A stretch of DNA of 6,493 nt, taken from positions 1 through 6,493 of the forward strand of contig CAZTAJ010000178.1 in assembly GCA_964611575.1 (NCBI GenBank). The letters are read 5' to 3'. The position numbers and the translations under genes were made by a program. Below are positions 1 through 5,237 of the stretch, piece by piece. A model generated the notes under the pieces. It searched no databases. It was not told the origin of the DNA and saw only the letters and a program-made list of their open reading frames with translations. Numbering within the stretch: the stretch's first letter is position 1; each line of letters starts with the position of its first letter. This DNA comes from CAITUY01 sp964611575 (GTDB taxonomy: Bacteria > Verrucomicrobiota > Kiritimatiellia > CAIKKV01 > CAITUY01).

Positions 1-33
1 CCGGCCAGCGGCATGGTGATCATGATCAAGTAG
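1..33 (+). CDS. Possible 3' end of a plus-strand gene (partial)
   Basis: Reading frame 1 from the left edge gives PASGMVIMIK and then a TAG stop at 31-33. All ten sense codons end in G or C, the third-position bias expected of a real gene in this GC-rich genome. No family can be recognised from ten residues. If real, the gene is convergent with pckG, and the heptamer array starts 10 bases after its stop. The open frame is short enough to arise by chance, so this is a suggestion only. Confidence 0.4.
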   Translation, partial: PASGMVIMIK

Positions 34-42
34 GCGGAAGGA

Positions 43-84
43 AGACTGCAGACTGCAGACCGCAGACTGCAGACTGCAGACTGG
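43..84. repeat. Heptamer tandem array AGACNNN, left copy (6 units)
   Basis: Six contiguous 7-bp units read AGACTGC, AGACTGC, AGACCGC, AGACTGC, AGACTGC and AGACTGG. Units joined head to tail create repeated CTGCAG palindromes. A second array with the same period and the same AGAC core, but a different variable triplet, lies at 5037-5099. Confidence 0.95.
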
Positions 85-93
85 GGAATGACC

Positions 94-114
94 CCTGCCG
101 GCTCGTCCGGCAGG
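94..114. repeat. Perfect 8-bp stem-loop
   Basis: CCTGCCGG at 94-101 pairs with CCGGCAGG at 107-114 around the five-base loop CTCGT. No T tract follows on either strand, so it is not an evident intrinsic terminator, although it lies about 60 bases past the possible plus-strand stop. Confidence 0.8.
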
Positions 115-129
115 TGAAGAAGCTTGGCA

Positions 130-146
130 GCCAGTGCGCGACTGGC
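130..146. repeat. Stem-loop, first copy of an imperfect 18-bp direct repeat
   Basis: GCCAGT at 130-135 pairs with ACTGGC at 141-146 around GCGCG. The 18 bases at 131-148 recur at 371-388 with 16 matches. The outermost pair is G-C here and A-T in the second copy, so pairing is kept. Confidence 0.6.
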
Positions 147-164
147 CCTCAAACTTTCCGTTCC

Positions 165-181
165 GGCCGGGCAAGCCGGCC
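165..181. repeat. Stem-loop
   Basis: GGCCGG at 165-170 pairs perfectly with CCGGCC at 176-181 around the five-base loop GCAAG. It is one of the closely packed hairpins downstream of pckG. Confidence 0.65.
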
Positions 182-205
182 TGCCCCCTGACCCGGAGGC
201 CCCGT

Positions 206-240
206 GCACCGCGGGCAGGCAGGAATGCCTGCCCCACCTT
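206..240 (+). repeat. Palindromic repeat, left copy (inverted relative to 4953-4987)
   Basis: These 35 bases are the exact reverse complement of 4953-4987. The core is a 9-bp stem, GGGCAGGCA at 213-221 with TGCCTGCCC at 226-234, closed by a GGAA loop at 222-225. On the plus strand the loop is of the GNRA class, a stable RNA tetraloop. It resembles REP-like palindromes; from memory, similar sequence is common in Verrucomicrobia-type genomes, which I could not check. Confidence 0.9.
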
Positions 241-246
241 CGGCAA

Positions 247-269
247 AACATGCGCCTTTTCATTGGCAT
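247..269 (+). repeat. Short direct repeat, left copy
   Basis: These 23 bases (AACATGCGCC, then TTTTCATTGGCAT) match 4900-4922 at 22 of 23 positions in the same orientation. The left copy lies between the palindromic repeat and the 60-bp repeat. The right copy lies on the other side of its palindromic repeat. Confidence 0.85.
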
Positions 270-346
270 CCTTGGCTTCCTTCCCACCTTCTGTTCAAAT
301 CCCAGAAGCCGGGTGTCAAGGCACCGGGTTATTCCGCCTGAAGGCG
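268..346 (+). repeat. Structured direct repeat, left copy (60 bp identical core)
   Basis: Bases 287-346 are identical to 5178-5237, and the similarity extends leftwards to 268 / 5158 with a few changes and one indel. The core can fold into three consecutive stem-loops: CTTCTG (288-293) with CAGAAG (303-308); CCGG plus TG (309-315, one bulged G) with CACCGG (322-327); and CGCC (335-338) with GGCG (343-346) around TGAA. Identity ends abruptly after position 346. No protein function is evident. Confidence 0.92.
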
Positions 347-369
347 TCTGCGAACCTGTCCCCAGCGAC

Positions 370-386
370 ACCAGCGCGCGACTGGT
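370..386. repeat. Stem-loop, second copy of the imperfect 18-bp repeat
   Basis: ACCAG at 370-374 pairs with CTGGT at 382-386 around a seven-base loop. Bases 371-388 match 131-148 at 16 of 18 positions. It lies about 55 bases beyond the pckG stop codon in the direction of pckG transcription. Confidence 0.55.
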
Positions 387-440
387 CCGTACGAAAAAAG
401 ACGCCGTGAACGATTACGCCCCGCGCCCGCGCCCTCAGTC

Positions 441-2231
441 TCAGGCTCCGAGGCGGCGCTTGTACTCGGCAACCTGGCGCAACATGCGGGCCGGCACGCG
501 GTTGCCGAATTGGGCCATGTAGGCGTCCAAGTCCGGCAGTTCGGCCTTGAAAGCGTCCACGTCCACGCGCAACACCTCGTCCACTTCCGCCGGGGCGATA
601 TCCAGTCCGGTGACATCCAGTTCGCCCGGGGCCGGCATGCGCCCAATCGGGGTTTCCCTGCCCTTGACGGTTCCGTCAACGCGTTCGCACATCCACTTCA
701 ACACCCGCGCGTTGTCGCCGAACCCCGGCCAGAGCCACTTGCCCGCGGGGCTCTTGCGGAACCAGTTGACGTAGAAAATGCGCGGGGCTTTTGCGCCGAG
801 TCTGTCGCCCATGGCAAACCAGTGCGCCCAGTAATCGGCCACGTTGTAACCACAGAAGGGCAACATGGCCATGGGGTCGCGCCGCAGGGCGCTCTTCACG
901 TCCAGCGCCGCCGCCGTGGGTTCGCTGGCCGCCGTGGCGCCCATGAACACGCCCTGGTCCCAATCGTACGCCTCGTGCACCAGCGGCATGACCTTGGTGC
1001 GGCGGCCGCCGAACACGAAGATGTCGATCGGTACGCCCGCCGGGTCTTCCCAGTCCGGACAGATCACCGGACACTGGCTCGCGGGAGCGGTGAAACGGGC
1101 GTTCGGGTGCGCGCCCTTCTCGCCCTTGGCCGGGGTCCAGTCGTTGCCCTTCCAGTCGATGCCGTGCGCACAGGGTACGCCCATGTCTTCCCACCAGATG
1201 TCGCCGGCATCGGTCAACACGCAGTTGGTGAAAATACTGTTCGCCCGGATTGTCTCCATGGCCATGGGGTTTGAACTGCGGCTGGTACCGGGCGCCACGC
1301 CGAAGAAACCGGCCTCGGGATTGATGGCGCGCAGGCGGCCGTCGGGGCCGATCTTCATCCAGGCGATGTCGTCGCCGACGCACTCGCATTTCCAACCGGC
1401 GATCGTGGGTTGCAGCATGGCCAGATTGGTCTTGCCGCAGGCGGACGGGAACGCCGCCGCGATGTGGTAGCGTTTGCCCCCGGGCGCGGTCAGCCGCAGG
1501 ATCAGCATGTGTTCGGCCATCCAGCCCTCGCGCCGCGCCATGGCCGAGGCGATGCGCAGGGCCAGGCACTTCTTGCCCAGCAACGCGTTCCCGCCGTACC
1601 CCGAACCGAAACTCCAGATCAGACTCTCCTCCGGGAAGTGCGCGATGTACTTCTTCTCGATCGGCGCGCACGGCCAGGCGACGTCCCGCTCGCCGGGTTT
1701 CAACGGCGCGCCGACGGAGTGCAGGCAGGGAATGAACTCGCCGGTCTCGCCCAGCGCCGCCAGCACCTTTGTGCCCACGCGGGTCATGATGTGCTGGTTG
1801 ACGACCACGTAGGGCGAATCCGTGATTTCGATGCCGATCTTCGAGATGGGCGATCCGATCGGCCCCATGCTGAAGGGGATCACGTACAAAGTGCGGCCGG
1901 CCATGCAGCCGGCGTACAGCCCGCGCATGGTCCGCTTCAATTCCTCGGGGTCGATCCAGTTGTTCGTCGGGCCGGCCTCGTCCTTGCCGCGGCTGGCGAT
2001 GTACGTGCGGTCCTCGACCCGCGCCACGTCCGATGGGTGCGAGCGGAAGAGGAAACTGTTCGGCCGCTGCTTCAGGGGCGTCGCCGCGCCGGCCTGCACC
2101 ATGAGGGCGGTCAGGGCGTCATACTCGGCCTTCGACCCGTCGCACCATACCACGCGCTCGGGCCGGCACATGCGCGCCACCTCATCCACCCAGGCCACCA
2201 GTTTGCGGTTCTTTGTCGGCGCCGTTGTCAT
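441..2231 (-). CDS. pckG: Phosphoenolpyruvate carboxykinase (GTP)
   Basis: The 596-residue product is a full-length GTP-type PEP carboxykinase (family about 600 residues). It interconverts oxaloacetate + GTP and phosphoenolpyruvate + GDP + CO2 in the cytoplasm, for gluconeogenesis or anaplerosis. Visible motifs: VEDRTY near residue 72; YGGNALLGKKC at 212-222; the family signature FPSACGKTN at 261-269, which holds the P-loop lysine K267 and the mobile reactive cysteine C265; metal-binding GDD near 286-288; FGGRR near 407-411; the nucleotide-site segment NWFRK...LWPGFGDN at about 489-507. I chose the ATG at 2229-2231 over an upstream in-frame ATG at 2262-2264 because AGAGGAA sits 8 bases before it and the upstream residues look non-conserved. 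No frameshift or missing key residue is seen. It is followed by hairpin-rich non-coding DNA. The nearest upstream gene is 175 bp away and a promoter lies in that gap, so it is probably monocistronic. Confidence 0.98.
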   Translation of the reverse strand: MTTAPTKNRKLVAWVDEVARMCRPERVVWCDGSKAEYDALTALMVQAGAATPLKQRPNSFLFRSHPSDVARVEDRTYIASRGKDEAGPTNNWIDPEELKRTMRGLYAGCMAGRTLYVIPFSMGPIGSPISKIGIEITDSPYVVVNQHIMTRVGTKVLAALGETGEFIPCLHSVGAPLKPGERDVAWPCAPIEKKYIAHFPEESLIWSFGSGYGGNALLGKKCLALRIASAMARREGWMAEHMLILRLTAPGGKRYHIAAAFPSACGKTNLAMLQPTIAGWKCECVGDDIAWMKIGPDGRLRAINPEAGFFGVAPGTSRSSNPMAMETIRANSIFTNCVLTDAGDIWWEDMGVPCAHGIDWKGNDWTPAKGEKGAHPNARFTAPASQCPVICPDWEDPAGVPIDIFVFGGRRTKVMPLVHEAYDWDQGVFMGATAASEPTAAALDVKSALRRDPMAMLPFCGYNVADYWAHWFAMGDRLGAKAPRIFYVNWFRKSPAGKWLWPGFGDNARVLKWMCERVDGTVKGRETPIGRMPAPGELDVTGLDIAPAEVDEVLRVDVDAFKAELPDLDAYMAQFGNRVPARMLRQVAEYKRRLGA

Positions 2232-2239
2232 GCGTCGCG

Positions 2240-2246
2240 TTCCTCT
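2240..2246 (-). promoter_or_regulatory. Ribosome binding site of pckG
   Basis: The minus strand reads AGAGGAA, 8 bases before the ATG at 2231. It decides the start in favour of this codon over the in-frame ATG at 2264, which leaves the Shine-Dalgarno sequence inside the longer frame. Confidence 0.75.
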
Positions 2247-2299
2247 GCTGCTCTGCGCCGCCATCCATCTGCGTGCGGCGGCGCGGGATACCCCTCCGG

Positions 2300-2317
2300 C
2301 GGTCGCTTCCGCGACCG
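2300..2317 (-). promoter_or_regulatory. Stem-loop with GGAA tetraloop in the pckG leader
   Basis: On the minus strand CGGTCGC pairs perfectly with GCGACCG around GGAA, a GNRA-class tetraloop. It lies between the predicted promoter (2345-2373) and the ribosome binding site (2240-2246), so it would be in the untranslated leader of pckG mRNA. A role in mRNA stability or translation is inference; no T tract follows, so it is not an attenuator of the classical type. Confidence 0.5.
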
Positions 2318-2344
2318 TCCTATTCCGGTTGGATTGGGGGCGGG

Positions 2345-2373
2345 ACTATACCGACCGCGCCGGTGGCAGGCAA
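2345..2373 (-). promoter_or_regulatory. Predicted sigma70-type promoter of pckG
   Basis: On the minus strand TTGCCT (2368-2373; 4 of 6 matches to TTGACA) is followed after exactly 17 bases by TATAGT (2345-2350; 5 of 6 matches to TATAAT). Transcription would start near 2338, giving a leader of about 107 bases. The promoter lies in the 175-bp gap after the glycoside hydrolase gene. It is pattern-based only, and the consensus for this lineage is unknown to me. Confidence 0.45.
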
Positions 2374-2406
2374 GACGCAATGCGGATTCAATCGCTGCCT
2401 CGCTGC

Positions 2407-4788
2407 CTACAGTCTCGGCGAGGCCACGGGCCGGTGTACGTAACCGTGGGCTTTGCCCCGCACGGGAATCCCGCGGAACGTGCCGGTGAAGGTCCCGTCC
2501 AGCCTCTCGCCGCGCCGTTCAAGCGCCAAACTGAACGCTCCTTCCGCCTGCTGCATGACGAACAACCCGGGGGTGATGCGGTACTGTATCTCAAGGTTGG
2601 CCTTGCTCCCGTCCCAGGCGGCCGTCAGTTCGCCGCGAATGCCGTTCCCATAGACGCGCGGCTGCCAGACGCCCCTCTCGCAGATCAGGCCGAGCGACAT
2701 GTTGCCGCGGCTCCGCCGGACCGACGGCGGCGCGGCCGGGTCGGGTGCCGGCAGTTTGTCCTCGTTCACTTTCGCGCCGACCAGGGTCAGAAAGATCTGG
2801 CCGTGCAGCGGGACGGCGTTGTCGCCGGGATTGTTCCAATTCGCCGCCCGCGCGGCCGCCTCGAGATTGCCGCGCCAGACCGGTTCGATCGTTTCCTGCG
2901 GCGGCACGCGGCCGTCCCATTTGTAGAGCGTGTAGCCGATGATCCCCGGATGCAGCGGCAGGCGGCGGAAACCGTCCCGCGCCCGCAGGGCCTGGCGCAT
3001 GCGCCAGGAGCGATAGCCGCCGGGCGGTTCGATCGGATTGCGCACAAAGGGGACCGCGTCGCAGACGACCGAGCATTCCCCCACGAGCAGCGGCTTGTCC
3101 TCGGCTTCACTGGTCGGGCCGAGGATTTCCAGCATCTCCGCCTGGTAGGTGTTCTGCGAGACGACATCGACCCACCGATGCTCGACCTCGACGGCGATGG
3201 GCCCGGGCGCGCCCGCCCAGCGGCAACCGATGATGAGGTGGTTCGGGTCATGGCGGCGGATGGCGTTGACCGCGACGCTGAAGTAACGGTCGATCCACAG
3301 TCTCAGGAAGTCGCCCTCATCCCTGCGATACCCGTCGGAAATCAGGGTCTCCTCGCGCATCGTCAACTCACGCACGGAGTCGCGGCTGGTGAACCGCACG
3401 CCCCACGCCCGGCCGAGCGACTGCACGTCGCCATGGCGCTGCATGACGAACTCCCACGCCTTCCGCGGGCCCGGCCGCGACTGGTCGTGACTGAGCAGGT
3501 ACTGCAGCAGCCCCAGCCCTTGCGGGTTGAAGTCCGGTACGGCGGGGTCCACGACTTTCCTTTCGGCGTCAACCTTGGCGCGCAGGTACGTGGGCGCGTT
3601 GGCGGCGATGTCCTGGCCTCTCCACGAACTCTCCATGAACCCGCGCTCGTTGTCCAGAAAGTACCCGACGAGGTGGCGATTCTCCTTCAGCGGCGCGCAG
3701 ATCGCCCGGCACTTTTCGTCCAGGTTCGCCGCCCACTCCGGATCGAACACGTCGGGAAAGGATGAGCGCAGCGCCGGCGCCACGAAGTAGGTCTCGATCG
3801 CCTCGGTGAAGGCGACTCCCGCATCGAAGAACTCCGCGGTCGTCCACGCACCCATGCCGTTGAACCGCATGCCGGTCAGGCGTCTTACCCAGGCGTCCCG
3901 GAGACTGTCCGGCAGGCCGGGTTTACACATGCGGCGCCCGCCCATCCCGCCCTGATTGAGGGCGCACACCGCCTTGTAGTAGCAGGGCTTGCCATCCGGT
4001 CCGACCAGCCACCAGCGTCCGTCGGTGGCGCGACCAACCTGGAAGTGTCCGCTCTTGCCCCGGATCGTTGCCGGGGCCAGTTTGACGTTCCGCAGGGCTT
4101 CCGCGTCCGTCGCCCTGGCGGCCTTGCGCAGGGCCTCCCAGACGGACAACTCCCAGGCGTGCAGGGCGTTGAAGTCCGCCACCTCGATACGGGTGAAGCG
4201 CGTGGCGAGAAACCGCCCCTCCCATTGCCAACTGTAAAGTCGTGCGGGCGGCTCGACCAGCACCGTGACGGTGTAGACTCCGCGCGCCAGCCGTATGAAT
4301 TGCCCATGGGTGACAACCTGGCCGCCCACCCACATGCGCGCGATGGTGCCGTCGCCTTCGGCGCCGACACAGATCCGGCAGAGCGCCGCACTCTTCACGC
4401 GCATGTTGACGGCCAGGATGAGTCGCTTGTCCTGCACGTCCTTGGTCAGCAGGTTCAGGTCAATGCCGGGTTTGAAGTCGGGATAGGTTTCGGCCGCTAC
4501 AACGCCGGCGGGCAGGGGCTTGAAAAGGGCCGCCAGTTTGCTGACGCCGCGCCACGGCAGTTCGTCGGACTGACTCCGGTTGGCCGGCAACAGGACGCCG
4601 AAACCCGTGAGGGTCTCGTCATCTCCGCAGAGTTCCTCGGGCAATCCCCCGGTGCCGCCGTCCGGTGCGGGTTTCAGGATCTTCGGTTTTCTCGGTTTTG
4701 GTGGCAAACCGTACTTGTCCAGTTCCTGTCCAATATCCAGCGAGCAATCCACCCACTGTGCGTAACGGTCATCGTGGTAAACCAGCAT
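2407..4788 (-). CDS. Clan GH-A glycoside hydrolase, beta-agarase-like (GH50-like)
   Basis: The 793-residue product probably cleaves beta-linked galactan or a related polysaccharide; the substrate is not established. Layout: a charged, proline-rich N-terminus (about 1-55); a beta-rich domain (about 59-203); a (beta/alpha)8 barrel (about 245-650) opening with WWLVGPDGKP near 259-268; and a C-terminal beta-rich domain (about 696-786) with GTFTGTFRG. Barrel landmarks are MRFNGMGAW (307-315), VGYFLDNE (374-381) with E381 the likely acid/base, SQNTY (544-548), LVGE (568-571) with E571 the likely nucleophile, and GYTLYKWDG (618-626). The NE motif after strand 4 and the Glu after strand 7 are the clan GH-A arrangement. 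The start at 4788 is chosen because AAAGGAG lies 9 bases upstream; a longer frame starts at 4854. Neither start gives a recognisable signal peptide, which is unusual for an agarase. Alternatives are another GH-A family or an oligosaccharide-specific cytoplasmic enzyme. Confidence 0.8.
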   Translation of the reverse strand: MLVYHDDRYAQWVDCSLDIGQELDKYGLPPKPRKPKILKPAPDGGTGGLPEELCGDDETLTGFGVLLPANRSQSDELPWRGVSKLAALFKPLPAGVVAAETYPDFKPGIDLNLLTKDVQDKRLILAVNMRVKSAALCRICVGAEGDGTIARMWVGGQVVTHGQFIRLARGVYTVTVLVEPPARLYSWQWEGRFLATRFTRIEVADFNALHAWELSVWEALRKAARATDAEALRNVKLAPATIRGKSGHFQVGRATDGRWWLVGPDGKPCYYKAVCALNQGGMGGRRMCKPGLPDSLRDAWVRRLTGMRFNGMGAWTTAEFFDAGVAFTEAIETYFVAPALRSSFPDVFDPEWAANLDEKCRAICAPLKENRHLVGYFLDNERGFMESSWRGQDIAANAPTYLRAKVDAERKVVDPAVPDFNPQGLGLLQYLLSHDQSRPGPRKAWEFVMQRHGDVQSLGRAWGVRFTSRDSVRELTMREETLISDGYRRDEGDFLRLWIDRYFSVAVNAIRRHDPNHLIIGCRWAGAPGPIAVEVEHRWVDVVSQNTYQAEMLEILGPTSEAEDKPLLVGECSVVCDAVPFVRNPIEPPGGYRSWRMRQALRARDGFRRLPLHPGIIGYTLYKWDGRVPPQETIEPVWRGNLEAAARAANWNNPGDNAVPLHGQIFLTLVGAKVNEDKLPAPDPAAPPSVRRSRGNMSLGLICERGVWQPRVYGNGIRGELTAAWDGSKANLEIQYRITPGLFVMQQAEGAFSLALERRGERLDGTFTGTFRGIPVRGKAHGYVHRPVASPRL

Positions 4789-4797
4789 AACGTGCCA

Positions 4798-4804
4798 CTC
4801 CTTT
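4798..4804 (-). promoter_or_regulatory. Ribosome binding site of the glycoside hydrolase gene
   Basis: The minus strand reads AAAGGAG, a near-perfect anti-16S match, 9 bases before the ATG at 4786-4788. This favours a 793-residue product over the 815-residue reading from 4854. Confidence 0.8.
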
Positions 4805-4899
4805 GAGCCGCAAATCCTACGACACACCGCCGCCCTTGGCGAGGTGAAAAGCACCCTGGGTCAGTGGTTCATAGTCTCGGACATCCCTCCAAGACCCGG

Positions 4900-4922
4900 A
4901 ACATACGCCTTTTCATTGGCAT
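4900..4922 (+). repeat. Short direct repeat, right copy
   Basis: These 23 bases match 247-269 at 22 positions; the single change is G252 to A4905. Here the module is separated from the 60-bp repeat by the palindrome and the heptamer array, unlike the left copy where they touch. Confidence 0.85.
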
Positions 4923-4952
4923 TCTGGCGGGTTTCCGTCCCGACCGTGTTGC

Positions 4953-4987
4953 AAGGTGGGGCAGGCATTCCTGCCTGCCCGCGGTGC
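4953..4987 (-). repeat. Palindromic repeat, right copy (inverted relative to 206-240)
   Basis: This is an exact 35-base reverse complement of 206-240. The hairpin stem pairs 4959-4967 with 4972-4980 (9 bp, no mismatch). The GGAA (GNRA-class) loop is on the minus strand here, the strand of the transposase lying upstream of it and the hydrolase lying downstream. Confidence 0.9.
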
Positions 4988-5036
4988 GACGGGTCAGTCA
5001 TGGTTTTGCAGGGCACGTGCGGGGAGCGGGGAGACT

Positions 5037-5099
5037 GGACATTAGACCTTAGACCTTAGACCATAGACCTTAGACCTTAGACCATAGACCATAGACAAT
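5037..5099. repeat. Heptamer tandem array AGACNNN, right copy (9 units)
   Basis: Nine contiguous 7-bp units: a degenerate GGACATT, then AGACCTT twice, AGACCAT, AGACCTT twice, AGACCAT twice, and AGACAAT. Eight of the nine keep AGAC exactly, while the following triplet is CTT, CAT or AAT. An isolated AGACT at 5032-5036 may be the remnant of another unit. Period and core are the same as at 43-84. Confidence 0.95.
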
Positions 5100-5111
5100 C
5101 TCTGGAGGGCG

Positions 5112-5127
5112 GGCGGCCTCGACCGCC
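5112..5127. repeat. Stem-loop next to the heptamer array
   Basis: GGCGG at 5112-5116 pairs with CCGCC at 5123-5127 around a six-base loop. It begins 12 bases after the heptamer array and is followed 4 bases later by a stronger hairpin. Confidence 0.5.
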
Positions 5128-5131
5128 AGAT

Positions 5132-5155
5132 GTCCGCGCCGTCCTTGGCGCGGAC
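5132..5155. repeat. Perfect 9-bp stem-loop
   Basis: GTCCGCGCC at 5132-5140 pairs without mismatch with GGCGCGGAC at 5147-5155 around the loop GTCCTT. It abuts the left end of the structured direct repeat. The minus strand has no T tract after it, so it is not an evident terminator for the transposase. Confidence 0.75.
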
Positions 5156-5157
5156 GG

Positions 5158-5237
5158 ATCCTTGGCTTCCTTTGCTTCCTTCTGTTCAAATCCCAGAAGC
5201 CGGGTGTCAAGGCACCGGGTTATTCCGCCTGAAGGCG
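5158..5237 (+). repeat. Structured direct repeat, right copy
   Basis: Bases 5178-5237 are identical over 60 bases to 287-346, with partial similarity leftwards to 5158. In this copy the third hairpin can be lengthened, because ATT at 5222-5224 and AAT at 5238-5240 flank it around a bulged C. The repeat ends 18 bases before the transposase stop codon, and beyond it the two copies share nothing. Confidence 0.92.

Larger units (their letters stand above)
34..440. other. Gene-free, hairpin-rich stretch downstream of pckG
   Basis: No convincing gene lies in these 407 bases; the open frames here are made of repeat sequence and lack homology I recognise. The stretch holds the heptamer array at 43-84 and perfect stem-loops at 94-114 (8-bp stem, 5-nt loop), 130-146 (6 bp, loop GCGCG), 165-181 (6 bp, 5-nt loop) and 213-234 (9 bp, loop GGAA). 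It also holds the structured 60-bp repeat at 287-346 and a 5-bp stem-loop at 370-386. It lies between two apparent gene 3' ends, the usual location of REP-like elements. None of the hairpins is followed by a T tract, so I do not call a classical intrinsic terminator. Confidence 0.7.

Noticed and set aside
17..28. 12-bp perfect palindrome TGATCATGATCA, a possible operator
   Set aside because: It lies inside the possible coding tail, where it encodes Ile-Met-Ile with ATC codons, and no promoter is nearby. The symmetry is likely a by-product of the codons.
43..84. CRISPR-like array
   Set aside because: Units are 7 bp and contiguous with no spacers; no cas genes are present. It is a simple tandem repeat.
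288..308. TTCAAATCC inside a hairpin resembling a tRNA T-arm
   Set aside because: The paired segments leave a nine-base loop instead of seven, and no acceptor, D or anticodon arm can be drawn around it. It is not a tRNA or an obvious tRNA remnant.
394..440. Possible intrinsic terminator of pckG: six T on the minus strand about 40 bases after the stop
   Set aside because: The bases before the T run form only a three-pair stem around a long loop, which is too weak to call a terminator.
124..522. Open frame of 132 codons on the plus strand running into the pckG 3' end
   Set aside because: It consists of translated hairpins and dispersed repeats and overlaps pckG. Its composition is that of repeat DNA, not of a gene.
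1822..3765. A 647-codon open frame on the plus strand, opposite pckG and the hydrolase
   Set aside because: It crosses two well-supported minus-strand genes and the gap between them, and its product is Arg/Ala/Pro/Asp-rich with no recognisable domain. Long antisense open frames are expected opposite GC-rich genes.
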